From: a virus
Length of the DNA: 54,268 nt
Strand: one strand, 5' to 3'
Virus record (IMG/VR): IMGVR_UViG_3300009170_000002
Coordinates: 1-54,268 of that record
Under the pieces are notes generated by a model. The model was not told the origin of the DNA and did not search any database. It worked only from the letters and a program-made list of their open reading frames with translations. Of this stretch, positions 1 to 8,400 are shown one piece after another. The number at the start of each line of letters is the position of its first letter. Position 1 is the stretch's first letter. The position numbers and the translations under genes were made by a program.

Positions 1-123
1 CAAATCCCGTTTCAAAGTTTCTCTTCGGTCAAACTTTACAAAAACTTAACCCAACCGGAACAGAGCACCGGATCAGAACTTTTGCAGCCGGAACCACTTA
101 CACCATGATCGCAGTGACAATCA
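1..123. repeat. Left copy of 123-bp terminal direct repeat
   Basis: Bases 1-123 are identical to bases 54146-54268. The copy falls inside one reading frame that starts at 54091 and stops at 177-179, so joining the ends restores an intact gene. This is what a circular or circularly permuted genome looks like after assembly; a true short terminal repeat of the virion DNA would also give it, but a repeat inside a gene makes the assembly overlap more likely. Confidence 0.9.
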
Positions 124-179
124 GGGGTTTTCGGACCACCGCATACGTCATCGACGGCGAGACTTTCGTTCAGATTTAA
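1..179 (+). CDS. 3' part of junction-spanning small early protein
   Basis: This is the carboxy-terminal part of a 77-residue protein whose start lies at 54091 on the right end. In-frame codons begin at base 3 and the stop TAA is at 177-179. The rejoined sequence begins MTVKTQRFMPAAPATK and ends DGETFVQI; it has a Lys/Ala-rich amino end and a short beta-type carboxy half. No family is recognised. The full gene is expressed from the repeated early promoter at 54031-54058. It is followed after 11 bases by the next gene, so the two probably share a transcript. Confidence 0.75.
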   Translation, partial: NPVSKFLFGQTLQKLNPTGTEHRIRTFAAGTTYTMIAVTIRGFRTTAYVIDGETFVQI

Positions 180-190
180 GGAGAACCCAA

Positions 191-841
191 ATGCCAGCAG
201 CAGCAACCACCCGTCACATCCTGTTCGTTTCTAGTCTTTCCCAAAAAATCATGTTTGATGAATTTTTTCGTAGTGAAATTGTGGAGGGGATCTGGGCCGA
301 GTGGGGGAGTTCATCGAGTTATCTTCGTGAACACACGCGCCATTGGAAGGACATCAAGGTTGAGGTCGTTTCCCGTGAACTTATCCCCGGGCGTTCATTT
401 TACGCGTGTAAGTCCGATTACCAATTGGCCAGGAATGATTTGTTGACCTGTTTGGCCTCCAAGATTTTGGCAAAGGTCAATATAATTCTGAATTTTGGGA
501 TTGAGGAAGATTATTGGCCGCAAATTCCCAATGACTATGACGCTTTTGCATTTTGGCTTTATGACTCGACGACAAAATCGTTTATGACGTCTCATGGGAT
601 TACGGAAGAGGCTATCAACAATTTGAAATTCGAGCCAATATACCTTTACATCCACATGAGGCGTGACATCACCAAACTTAAGAAAGCAATGACGAACCTT
701 ATCAAGGCGAAAGACTTTCCTAAATATCCGAATCTCATGATCTCTCTCGAGGACCAAACGCGGACTTTGAACGAGTATCGTGAAAGCATTGGAAGAGATT
801 CTTACTCATCCATCGCTTACCTGGTTATTGAGACCTCATGA
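191..841 (+). CDS. Hypothetical early protein, 216 aa
   Basis: A 216-residue protein with a good ribosome binding site (AAGGAG) 8 bases before the ATG. It is soluble, mixed charged and rich in aromatic residues, with a run of Lys/Arg helices between about residues 150 and 190 (IHMRRDITKLKKAMTNLIK). There are no membrane segments or cysteine clusters, and no family is recognised. It follows the junction gene by 11 bases and precedes a copy of the early promoter, so it is probably the last gene of the transcript starting near 54065. Small phage proteins in this kind of position are often host take-over factors, but nothing in the sequence shows that here. Confidence 0.8.
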   Translation: MPAAATTRHILFVSSLSQKIMFDEFFRSEIVEGIWAEWGSSSSYLREHTRHWKDIKVEVVSRELIPGRSFYACKSDYQLARNDLLTCLASKILAKVNIILNFGIEEDYWPQIPNDYDAFAFWLYDSTTKSFMTSHGITEEAINNLKFEPIYLYIHMRRDITKLKKAMTNLIKAKDFPKYPNLMISLEDQTRTLNEYRESIGRDSYSSIAYLVIETS

Positions 842-848
842 CAATACT

Positions 849-903
849 CATTACATTTCATTACATTTCTACTATGTACACTTTTGCAATCAGTTGATAG
901 AAT
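849..903 (+). promoter_or_regulatory. Early regulon promoter copy 1 with operator half-sites
   Basis: TGTACA at 875-880, a 17-bp spacer and TAGAAT at 898-903 resemble a sigma70 promoter. Directly upstream are two TCATTACATT half-sites 10 bp apart (849-868). It lies 73 bp before the gene at 976. This copy has only the downstream pair of half-sites; most others also carry an inverted upstream pair. Confidence 0.7.
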
Positions 904-975
904 TGTTTCGTAATTGAGATAATCAACTAATACCACAAATCCACCTCATTCATTCTTTACGATTAGGAGTTCAAA

Positions 976-1170
976 ATGGCAGACCAAGAACGAAGTTTCA
1001 AACTGACAATCACCACTGCTCAGGGTAATACTTTCACTACGAGTTATTATGCCCTCAGCCTCGAATCGGCCGTCAATCGTGCTTATCGAGATTATCCGGG
1101 ATCGACCGTCGGAACCCACAAGGGTGTCGCACTCAGAATTTTAGGAAAATTGGCAGGAGGTGGGCGATGA
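976..1170 (+). CDS. Hypothetical small early protein, 64 aa
   Basis: A 64-residue protein preceded by AGGAG. It begins MADQERSFKLTITTAQGNTF and looks like a short beta-alpha fold, with strands followed by the helix LSLESAVNRAYRDY and a Gly-rich tail (KLAGGGR). No family is recognised. The stop overlaps the ATG of the next gene (ATGA), indicating translational coupling with the membrane protein downstream. First gene after early promoter copy 1. Confidence 0.75.
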   Translation: MADQERSFKLTITTAQGNTFTTSYYALSLESAVNRAYRDYPGSTVGTHKGVALRILGKLAGGGR

Positions 1171-1352
1171 ATGCCCATCCTCTTGCCAAAATTTTCTTAG
1201 CCTTTGTCGTCGGATCTGGAGCAGGAATAATTTACCAAATTTGGGCTCCAATGAAGGGGTACTCAACCCAATGGGCAATCCCCATTGCACTTGGTGTATT
1301 CATTCTAATTTGCTGGATTTTGGATGTTGGAAGGGATTTGCGAAATGTATGA
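1167..1352 (+). CDS. Small two-helix membrane protein, 61 aa
   Basis: A 61-residue protein with two hydrophobic segments, about residues 7-26 (AKIFLAFVVGSGAGIIYQIW) and 36-52 (WAIPIALGVFILICWIL), separated by a short loop. It therefore should sit in the host inner membrane as a hairpin. Start and stop both overlap neighbours: ATGA with the gene before, and its end lies within the next gene's start region. The function is unknown. It is far from the late lysis cassette and under an early promoter, which argues against a holin role. Confidence 0.7.
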   Translation: MNAHPLAKIFLAFVVGSGAGIIYQIWAPMKGYSTQWAIPIALGVFILICWILDVGRDLRNV

Positions 1353-1680
1353 CTTGGAAGAGCAACAGAAAAAATTTGAGGATTGCCTTTGGCTTCTTTA
1401 CAATGCAGGTCTTAGCCTTGAGCATTACGAATTCGTTCACCTCGATCCAATTGCGGATTTTATGATTGCCATTCGATGGTTCAAAACGCGGGAGGAAATG
1501 GGACCCTGGCTTGAACGGTTCGTTACGCGAGCGGTGCGTGGTGAGTCGCAATACAAAACGACCATCGAGGTTGATATGAATTGGGTCGATCAAGCGGCAT
1601 GGGATCGGCGAGTCAAGAAAAATAAGATTTTGGTTTTCGAAAGGCGGGCAGCAATCATCTCAATGAAGTGGCGTTTCTAA
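1345..1680 (+). CDS. Hypothetical early protein, 111 aa
   Basis: An ATG at 1324 is in frame, but the ATG at 1345 has GGAAGGG at a good distance and overlaps the preceding stop by 8 bases, so 1345 is preferred (MYDLEEQQKKFEDCLW). The protein is acidic at the amino end and basic at the carboxy end (WDRRVKKNKILVFERR), soluble, with no recognised domain. It is the last gene of the 976-1680 unit; early promoter copy 2 begins a few bases after the stop. Confidence 0.7.
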   Translation: MYDLEEQQKKFEDCLWLLYNAGLSLEHYEFVHLDPIADFMIAIRWFKTREEMGPWLERFVTRAVRGESQYKTTIEVDMNWVDQAAWDRRVKKNKILVFERRAAIISMKWRF

Positions 1681-1686
1681 TCCAGA

Positions 1687-1766
1687 ATGTAATGATTTGT
1701 CATACGATGTTCATTACAAATCATTACATTTCTACTATGTACACCTTGACGATCCTTTGATAGAAT
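1687..1766 (+). promoter_or_regulatory. Early regulon promoter copy 2 with operator half-sites
   Basis: TGTACA at 1738-1743, 17 bp, TAGAAT at 1761-1766, followed by the conserved leader CATAATCAA. Upstream are an AATGTAATGA half-site, its partner TTTGTCAT, and two direct TCATTACA half-sites 10 bp apart. Drives the gene at 1807. Confidence 0.75.
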
Positions 1767-1806
1767 TGCCTCATAATCAATCAATCTTAAGTTCAGGGAG
1801 CCCAAA

Positions 1807-2262
1807 ATGTCCACAAAAGTTTTCACCCTCACCAAGAAAGTTGCCGGAAACACTCACCGAGTTTCGTTTGAACAGAGCGTCGCGATCGACAACGTCATGA
1901 TCGTCAAAATTTTTGATCCTCGGTTCCCAGCCAAACTCGTCGATAGCGAAATGATGTCCAAGGCGGGAGCACGGGCAATCTGGACCGAAAAAATTTCTCA
2001 GGGGTTCGTCGCGAATGAACTCGAAATTGGGTTCTCAGATTTTACGAACCGGGGATTTGATCGCTCGGAGAACACTTTCATCATCGAGGCTTCCCAACTT
2101 CAGTTGTTTGTCCCCCCTACCTCATTCAAACTTCTCGTCGATAACAACGTCATGGTCTTCCACCTCCTCGAGATTGGTTGGGACTCGACACTTGAAGATA
2201 TCCTTCTTTGGAAATACGCCACATCAGATCAGAGCATGAAGGCCACGATCTTCAACGACTGA
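1807..2262 (+). CDS. Hypothetical early protein, 151 aa
   Basis: A 151-residue soluble protein, first and only gene after early promoter copy 2, with GGGAG before the ATG. It begins MSTKVFTLTKKVAGNTHRVS and has a beta-rich first half and a hydrophobic carboxy half ending in a conspicuous Trp/Leu segment (LEIGWDSTLEDILLW). Its amino end (MSTK...) resembles other proteins of this regulon only loosely. No family is recognised. The next promoter copy follows closely, so it is probably transcribed alone. Confidence 0.75.
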   Translation: MSTKVFTLTKKVAGNTHRVSFEQSVAIDNVMIVKIFDPRFPAKLVDSEMMSKAGARAIWTEKISQGFVANELEIGFSDFTNRGFDRSENTFIIEASQLQLFVPPTSFKLLVDNNVMVFHLLEIGWDSTLEDILLWKYATSDQSMKATIFND

Positions 2263-2287
2263 AATTATCATCCAGACCAAAATAAAA

Positions 2288-2365
2288 TGTAATGAAATGT
2301 AATGAGGTAATCATTACAAATCATTACATTTTTACTATGTACATCCGTGGACTTCGAATTAGAAT
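2288..2365 (+). promoter_or_regulatory. Early regulon promoter copy 3 with operator half-sites
   Basis: TGTACA at 2338-2343, a 16-bp spacer and TAGAAT at 2360-2365. Upstream is the fullest operator form: two TGTAATGA half-sites 10 bp apart, a short gap, then two inverted TCATTACA half-sites 10 bp apart. Drives the gene at 2402. Confidence 0.75.
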
Positions 2366-2401
2366 TATCTCATAATCAAAATTCACTTCAAGGAGCGCAC
2401 G

Positions 2402-2611
2402 ATGAAAGCATACAACAGCAAAACGGGAAAATGGGAAACAAAAGCCAAATTCAATCGCAACGACCGCGTAATTTACACCACCTGGACCGGAAGCACTTTC
2501 CGCGGAACGATCGTAAGAATTGGCGAGAAAAATGACGAAATTACTTACGATGTCGATCTCGACAATGGCGAAGGAAAATGGGGTTACGAAGATCAATTCG
2601 AACTTCTCTAA
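2402..2611 (+). CDS. Small SH3/Tudor-like early protein, 69 aa
   Basis: A 69-residue protein with an AAGGAG site. The pattern of alternating short strands (DRVIYTTWTG, RGTIVRIGE, TYDVDLDNGEG, KWGYEDQFELL) resembles small five-strand SH3- or Tudor-like barrels, which often bind nucleic acid or protein tails. This fold is my reading of the pattern and not a detected domain. It is alone behind early promoter copy 3. Confidence 0.7.
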   Translation: MKAYNSKTGKWETKAKFNRNDRVIYTTWTGSTFRGTIVRIGEKNDEITYDVDLDNGEGKWGYEDQFELL

Positions 2612-2630
2612 AAAATAATTCAGACACGAT

Positions 2631-2658
2631 AATGATCCTCTAGAAATAGGGGATCATT
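2631..2658 (+). terminator. Hairpin before promoter copy 4
   Basis: AATGATCC at 2631-2638 pairs with GGATCATT at 2651-2658 around a 12-base loop. There is no U-run after it, and the right arm overlaps the operator of promoter copy 4, so it may be a weak terminator or part of the operator. Confidence 0.4.
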
Positions 2659-2732
2659 ACATTTGTCATAAAATATTCATTACATTTGTCATTGTTTCTA
2701 CTATGTACACCGGGAGGGTTCGTTGATAGAAT
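2653..2732 (+). promoter_or_regulatory. Early regulon promoter copy 4 with operator half-sites
   Basis: TGTACA at 2704-2709, 17 bp, TAGAAT at 2727-2732. Upstream half-sites are CATTACATTTGTCAT repeated twice (2655-2669 and 2678-2692). Drives the gene at 2773. Confidence 0.75.
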
Positions 2733-2772
2733 TGTTTCATAATCAACCAATCGAAATTTTAAGGAGAAAAAA

Positions 2773-3054
2773 ATGACAAACTCACGAACTTCCCGCAGAA
2801 ACCAAATGAACAAAAGCTTCAAAACCCTCAACAGCACCTACCACATGGAATTCCCCCTCGACGAAATCAAAACGAAATTGGCCGCCGACGGAATGTTCAT
2901 GGTTCAGGAAGACGGAACCCCGTGGAGTGGAATTTTCTGCGGCAGCGACGGAGATGCCGGGATCGCGCTGAGCGGGATCGAACGTTCAGAAATCCGGATC
3001 ATGTGGCACACGATGCAGAGCGGAAAATTTGAAATGACCGTTTACATCCCCTAG
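2773..3054 (+). CDS. Hypothetical early protein, 93 aa
   Basis: A 93-residue protein with a strong AAGGAG site. The first 25 residues are Ser/Arg/Lys/Asn-rich (MTNSRTSRRNQMNKSFK) and likely flexible; the rest looks like a compact beta-alpha domain (EFPLDEIKTKL, MFMVQEDGTPWSGIF, SEIRIMWHTM). No family is recognised. It is followed by a UUCG-loop hairpin that probably ends its transcript. Confidence 0.75.
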   Translation: MTNSRTSRRNQMNKSFKTLNSTYHMEFPLDEIKTKLAADGMFMVQEDGTPWSGIFCGSDGDAGIALSGIERSEIRIMWHTMQSGKFEMTVYIP

Positions 3055-3071
3055 ACCTTCAAAAACCAAAC

Positions 3072-3089
3072 GAGCCCCTTCGGGGGCTC
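3072..3089 (+). terminator. UUCG-tetraloop hairpin terminator
   Basis: GAGCCCC (3072-3078), loop TTCG, GGGGCTC (3083-3089): a perfect 7-bp GC-rich stem with an extra-stable tetraloop just after the stop of the 93-aa gene. The U-run is missing, so termination efficiency is uncertain. Confidence 0.6.
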
Positions 3090-3125
3090 AATCCGTTTCA
3101 TTGCGGGGTTTGTGGCAGATCCCCA

Positions 3126-3205
3126 AATGTAATGATTTGTCATACGATATTCATTACATTTCATTACATTGCTACTATGTACGCTGGGGTGGTTTGTATT
3201 AGAAT
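3126..3205 (+). promoter_or_regulatory. Early regulon promoter copy 5 with operator half-sites
   Basis: TGTACG at 3178-3183, 16 bp, TAGAAT at 3200-3205. Upstream are AATGTAATGA, TTTGTCAT and two direct TCATTACATT half-sites. Drives the two genes at 3240 and 3433. Confidence 0.75.
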
Positions 3206-3239
3206 TGTCTCATAATCAAAATTTAGAGGAGAGACGATC

Positions 3240-3422
3240 ATGAAAACCTACGTACTAAAATTCAATTCTCAGGCAAAGCTCGAAAAGAAAGTTAAGGAAG
3301 TTTTTGGTGAGACCGCGACCATCGTAAACGGACGCGTTTTTGTCAACGATAAAGTTCTTCCACTCTCGATCGCATACACCGGCCAAATTGGTCCCCGAAC
3401 TTGGATGTTTCAGTACCGCTAG
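3240..3422 (+). CDS. Hypothetical small early protein, 60 aa
   Basis: A 60-residue basic protein preceded by GAGGAG. It reads as beta-alpha-beta-beta: MKTYVLKFNSQ, then a Lys-rich helix (AKLEKKVKEVFG), then strands ending WMFQYR. No family is recognised. It heads a two-gene unit from early promoter copy 5; its stop is followed at once by the AGGAG site of the next gene. Confidence 0.7.
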   Translation: MKTYVLKFNSQAKLEKKVKEVFGETATIVNGRVFVNDKVLPLSIAYTGQIGPRTWMFQYR

Positions 3423-3432
3423 GAGCCACAAA

Positions 3433-3681
3433 ATGAAAAACCTTCTCACACTCATCGACTCCCGGAACCACCAGATTGTCAACTGCAACGGCGAACACCG
3501 AGCATCATATCTCTTGCGCCTGAAGAAAAACGCCCTCGTCTCCTTGGCCGCCAAAAAAGACGGGGGATATGATCCGGGTTTTTATGCCACCTTCACCAAG
3601 GTCGAACTTGTGTACCTCATCCTTCTCATTGAAAATTTCATCTGGACCAAGGGCCTCACGGAGAAAGCGAGCCTTTGGTAA
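3433..3681 (+). CDS. Hypothetical small early protein, 82 aa
   Basis: The ATG at 3433 is chosen because AGGAG sits 9 bases upstream, immediately after the previous stop; longer in-frame starts would overlap the upstream gene. The 82-residue product begins MKNLLTLIDSRNHQIVNC and contains a basic stretch (RLKKNALVSLAAKKDGG) followed by a hydrophobic helix (VELVYLILLIENFIW). No family is recognised. A strong bidirectional terminator follows. Confidence 0.7.
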   Translation: MKNLLTLIDSRNHQIVNCNGEHRASYLLRLKKNALVSLAAKKDGGYDPGFYATFTKVELVYLILLIENFIWTKGLTEKASLW

Positions 3682-3696
3682 ACCAAGGACGTGACG

Positions 3697-3735
3697 AAAA
3701 AAGAGAGTCTCAGATCACCGAGACTCTTTTTTTTA
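3697..3735 (+). terminator. Bidirectional rho-independent terminator
   Basis: AGAGTCTC (3704-3711) pairs with GAGACTCT (3720-3727) around an 8-base loop. It is flanked by six A on the left and nine T on the right, so it can stop transcription of the early genes from the left and of the late operon from the right. Confidence 0.85.
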
Positions 3736-3737
3736 TT

Positions 3738-3784
3738 GATGTATATTCTATCATCGGACTGCGCTGCGTGTCTCTGGTCCTCAC
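3738..3784 (-). promoter_or_regulatory. Four-copy promoter-like element, copy 1
   Basis: Read on the minus strand: GTGAGGACCAGAGACACG, then about 11 bases, then GATGATAGAATATACATC. GAGACA and TAGAAT are separated by 18 bp, like a sigma70 promoter. The predicted start lies right at the bidirectional terminator hairpin, so any RNA would be only a few tens of bases. Its upstream end overlaps the stop codon of the metallophosphoesterase gene. Confidence 0.5.
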
Positions 3785-5022
3785 TGGGAGGTTGTTGGAG
3801 GTACCCCATTCATATAGGTTGCGAGATTGATTTGCTCATCTTCTTCACCAAAATACATTTTACCATTTATGAGTGCGGTACCGTTTTGGATGTTTACGAT
3901 ATTGGGGGATAATAAATCATTCTCATTGAACGTCAAGATCAAAAATCCCTGCTGCCAATGGTTGTTACTCGAGCCCGGAACTACGCCATTCGTTTTGCAA
4001 AGGCACCCGGGTGAGATACCCCAAATTACTTCTTTCCCTTCATAATTTTTTACCGTTCTTGTTACGGCCTCGATCCGATGGATGTGCCCCTGGATTGTTG
4101 TAACCGTATCACTCATGACGACCTGCCCCATGGTGGATCCGGGTGCTGCTCGGACCACGTTTCCGTGGATACATCGGATTTTTTCGCTCAACCAAAATTC
4201 TCCACTTGGATATCCGGGAATGTATTCGATGCCGATCCCCTCTAGGTCAAGGAGGCGTTCCACTGAGTAGGACGGGGGTGAACTCAACTCGTCGACGGAT
4301 CGCAAGTGATATCCTTGTTTTAGGTTCATGATGATCGAAGTTATAAGCCTCTGTTCGTGGTTCCCAGCAAGGGCGACGTGGACGGCATCAGAGGTTACTG
4401 ATTTGATTTTGGCCATAAATGTGGATGCTGAAATGATTGCGGGTTGCGTGGTGAAGTACATTTCGGGACTTCGTATAAACTTATCACTCCACTCGGCAAG
4501 ATCGAGAATGTCCCCCAACCAGATGACAAAATCAAAGTGGTATTCTTGTGCAATTTGGAAAACGATATCGAGGGCTCGTTGATCATGCATCGAAACCAAT
4601 TGGCCAGTATTCGTGTCCTTTAGGTACCCAAAATGTGGATCTGGGATGATCAATGCGGTTTGGGCTCCTCCAATTTTTGTTTTAGGTTGATGCAAAACGG
4701 GCGGCATGGTAATCTGGATTGGTGATATTACGGGCTCAAAAGAGATTGGGTTCTTTCTCGCTATCCAAACCTTGATTTGGTATAGGTTGGTTTTCTTTAT
4801 TTCGCCCTTATCATTTATGCTTCCCGAAATTTTGCCCTCAACAAATATGAGTTCTTTGGCCTCGTCTCGTCGTCCTATTTGCCACGTGTTGATTAGATAT
4901 CTTTCAACGATCCATTCTTCCTGATCGACCTCAAATTTTTCTAATATTTCACTCAATGTTTGGGGCATTTCATCCACCTGACCCTCGTCAAGTAGGACAC
5001 GAAAATTTTGTGTCTCTTCCAT
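3781..5022 (-). CDS. Calcineurin-like metallophosphoesterase
   Basis: 413 residues, start ATG with AGGAG upstream. The catalytic domain (about 120-350) carries the full metallophosphoesterase metal-site set: DPHF (D128, H130), GDILD, GNHE and GHIH, so an active two-metal phosphohydrolase or phosphodiesterase is expected. The first 100 residues form a separate module (FEVDQEEWIVERYLI..., LYQIKVWIARK) often seen before this domain in phage proteins and of unknown role. The gene is last in the late operon, 9 bases after the small gene at 5388, next to the fibre. Substrates could be nucleotides, nucleic acid, protein phosphate or a cell-surface phosphodiester; the sequence does not decide. Confidence 0.85.
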   Translation of the reverse strand: MEETQNFRVLLDEGQVDEMPQTLSEILEKFEVDQEEWIVERYLINTWQIGRRDEAKELIFVEGKISGSINDKGEIKKTNLYQIKVWIARKNPISFEPVISPIQITMPPVLHQPKTKIGGAQTALIIPDPHFGYLKDTNTGQLVSMHDQRALDIVFQIAQEYHFDFVIWLGDILDLAEWSDKFIRSPEMYFTTQPAIISASTFMAKIKSVTSDAVHVALAGNHEQRLITSIIMNLKQGYHLRSVDELSSPPSYSVERLLDLEGIGIEYIPGYPSGEFWLSEKIRCIHGNVVRAAPGSTMGQVVMSDTVTTIQGHIHRIEAVTRTVKNYEGKEVIWGISPGCLCKTNGVVPGSSNNHWQQGFLILTFNENDLLSPNIVNIQNGTALINGKMYFGEEDEQINLATYMNGVPPTTSQ

Positions 5023-5031
5023 GCGACTCTC

Positions 5032-5388
5032 CTATTCAAAGATCCAGATTATTTTATAAATTTCTTCAGCGGAAAGTTGTGAGTCACCAAATTTCTCAAT
5101 TGGAACAAGCTGAGATTGAATTTCTATTGAAACACTTTCAAGTTCATGAATTGCTTTGGTGAATTCCTCCATGTTTTCTTCAGGAACGATCCCTTCAGAT
5201 CCCTCACCTTTTGAGAATTTGTCAACATACTCATTGTGTTGTTTTACAAAATCTTCAATATACCCTGATACTTCACGAACAATTGTACTAATCCTGAAAG
5301 CAGCCAAAGGACTAACAGGAATTTTAGAAACCTTTCTCAAATCCTCAATCGATCCAAGAATTTCTCGTAATGTAACTTGTCTTTTCAT
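5032..5388 (-). CDS. Hypothetical helical protein after tail fibre, 118 aa
   Basis: The start is set at the ATG at 5388 because GGAGAG lies 6 bases upstream; a TTG twelve bases earlier is inside the binding site and unlikely. The 118-residue product is almost entirely helical and acidic with coiled-coil character (VREVSGYIEDFVKQHNEYVD, EEFTKAIHELESVSIEIQ). No family is recognised. It sits between the fibre and the phosphoesterase and is likely translated with them; a fibre chaperone or a small structural protein is possible but unproven. Confidence 0.7.
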   Translation of the reverse strand: MKRQVTLREILGSIEDLRKVSKIPVSPLAAFRISTIVREVSGYIEDFVKQHNEYVDKFSKGEGSEGIVPEENMEEFTKAIHELESVSIEIQSQLVPIEKFGDSQLSAEEIYKIIWIFE

Positions 5389-5400
5389 TTTTCTCTCCAA

Positions 5401-8400
5401 TTAGATAAAATAGCCGTAACAAATAGCATAACAGCCTGTTGCATTTGCTCCACCTACAATAATTTCTATGTCGCTATTGGTGGCATCGAGATTGACAATT
5501 CCCGATGAACTAGTGCTTATTGTCGAACTCAGTGATATCGCCCCTACAGGATAATTGGTATTAGACGAACCGCGTGCTCTTGCCCCAACGAAGTTACTCC
5601 CTCCAGCCGTTTGAATAGCTGACATTCTTATAGCAATTGCCTTAGCAGCGGAAGGTATACTACCATTATTCACATCTTGCATATCGAAAGGATAAGTACC
5701 CGTATTTCTCGATAATGACCCGTTCCAAGAATTGCCAGTAGTGTCCATCATAACAAATGGGTTCAAGGGAACGAATATGCAGCCAGCAGTTGAGTTGCGT
5801 TGATACTGACTTGATGTTGTTATTCCTCCAGTGATGGACAAAGTTGGATAACTTGTCGGTAATGTAAGACCGGATGTACCAAATGAGTTTAGATAAAGTT
5901 CTGCTATCTTCCCCGACCCGCCGTCTGACTTTAGCCTTAAATTTGAAACGTATTGCCCGGTAACTAACATTTGCATCGAGTATTCGCCGCTTGCCGCTTT
6001 TGTATTTATAATGCTATTAGAAGTTGAACCGTCCCACATAATATATGTTGAATTCGTTACATTGACGTTGCCATTAGTTGTAAGATTTACGCACCCTGGG
6101 ACTGTTAAAACGTCTTTGTAAATTAGTATTGAGCCAGCATGGATATACCCATCCGAACCTACACTCCACTGTTCTACGCCGCCATTGTATCCGGCAATTG
6201 ATCCAAAATAATCAGGGGCATCGTATTTTGAATAGATTTTTAGGCCTGTCGTGGGACTGCTAAACGTACCAGTGCCTTGATAAATTCCGCCATTCACGCC
6301 AAGAGTGAGAGCTTTTGTAAACTCAGCGCCAGTACTTGCATTGAACGTGAATACCGCATTACCGCCAGAGTCTTTGATCGTCAGGATACCGGACGCATCT
6401 AAGCCGATTCTCTCTGTCGTATTATTGCGTATCGAAAGTGCACCGCTGCTGATCAGGACATTCGACTTACTTACCGCAACTTCGCCAACTGTCAGGACAC
6501 CTGCCGATGTCAACCCGATAATTTCAGTGACGTTATTTCTTATCGATACCGCTCCACTGCTTATTAGAACATTCGACTTACCCGACCCAACTTCGCCAAC
6601 TGTCAAAATACCAGTAGATGCGAGATTGATCAACGTGGTTGTGTTATTGCGTATTGAAAGGCCACCGCTACTGATTATGACATTCGACTTGCTTGAATTC
6701 ACCTCACCTATTGTAATATCACCGTTCATGGCCCATTTCGCAATATTCACAGCTCCTGCCATAAACCTAATCCCGTTTGTGTCATCAATTGTAAGATATG
6801 AAGCAGACGGGTCATATTTGCCAAAGGCCGCTCCATAAGCCGTTGCCGAATAACCATAAACACCGTTCAGATTACCAATCGCAAAATGCTCAGTCCAGTC
6901 ATTATAGGTTTGTGAAAGACGGACATTTCCAACCAAAGTTGGTCCAAACGCTGACGGTGCACTTATTCCGGTTGTCGCATAAAGGTCTATAAATCCATGT
7001 CCCGCCTGTCGAGTATTTAAGACAGCATCCCCCTTTATCCATGCATTTGCTCCAGTTCCGTCGAGATTACGGGTAACGGTATATGAATAAGGGCCGACTC
7101 CACTAGGCCCTGACGTAATCCGCATGAACTCAACTTGTCCACCACCTTCGCAATAAATGGTATCATTATTCACCAAACTATTATGTTTTACATAAATCGT
7201 GGTATCACCGGCAGCCACGTCTGTAGTAAAGATTGTCGTGGGAGCAACCACAACTCGTCCACCAATTGTTGAGAGAACGTTTGCAGCAACCAAATTAGTC
7301 ACAATCAATTCCGCTGCATAAAGTGATAGATATTTTTTGGTTGGCGATCCCAATGAAATGTCATAATTTGTTACAGGGACGACATCATTTCCAGTTGGAT
7401 CAAGAAGAAGGTCACCGGTCGGAGCCATTGTAGCGTTCCCATTTATGTCAATCGTGACGTTCATATAATTTGAACCGTCGTACGATAATTTCATTTGGGG
7501 ATTTGCCGAGGCATTGATTATATTGGCCGTCCCATTCAATATGAGTGAACGGTCGTTTTTCAAAGTCATTATATCTTGCCAACTTGTCGTATAAAAACTC
7601 CACCTAAAATAGGCATTGGGGTCATTAGTCGGATTCGGTACACTAAAACGAAGGTCTTTATTCGAGTTTACTTGAAATTCGCCGGTTGACCACTGGGATA
7701 AGGATGCTGTATAAGACCCTGTTCTAAATCTTAGTTGCGTATCATTCGTTATATTCGATTCGCCAATGTCAATCCAAAACGAGCCCAAAGTTGCGCTGGA
7801 GTTGAGATACATCCTACCCGACGTAGTATGTAATTTCAGATCACTTGCTGTTTGGAACAGTTCGCCAAATATTGCGTCACTATAAGATAATTTTAATTGT
7901 TTATTCGTGCCTTCTCTTATGTCCACTCTGTAACCGGTCGGAGCGGCAACCCCAATCCCTATCGTATTCAACGATCCGGAGGCTACAAGAAGGTTTGTGT
8001 CTAATGCAATTCCACCATTCGCATCGGTAGCCAGAATGCTGGCGGCTGCTCCGGGATTGCTAGATGATGTGATTGCGTGACTGTGCGTTGTTCCTGAAAC
8101 TGAATTTGTTGATGAAACGTTTAGTGTTGAGGGCGTTCCCAAAACAATATTGTTGCTTCCATCTTCAGTGATACCGACGCCCAAAATGTCAGATACATCA
8201 ACAGTAATTGTGATCAGGTTGGTTCCCGCTACGGTATCAATTCCATCACCACTCGCTATTTTTATCCGGTTATTTCCGTCAACTGATACTACCGTATTTG
8301 CGTTATCTAAAAGGCCAGTGAATGCGACGTGATGGGCGGCCGCGTTCGCGGCATGAGCGGAGATATCAATCCCGTCAATCGTAACATTTGAAGCAACTGC

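Noticed and set aside
1-123. Terminal repeat read as a virion direct terminal repeat
   Set aside because: It lies within one gene and restores it on joining; an assembly overlap of a circular or permuted genome is simpler.
6305-6838. A 177-codon plus-strand frame opposite the fibre repeats
   Set aside because: It is antisense to an obvious repeat protein and has no promoter or binding site.
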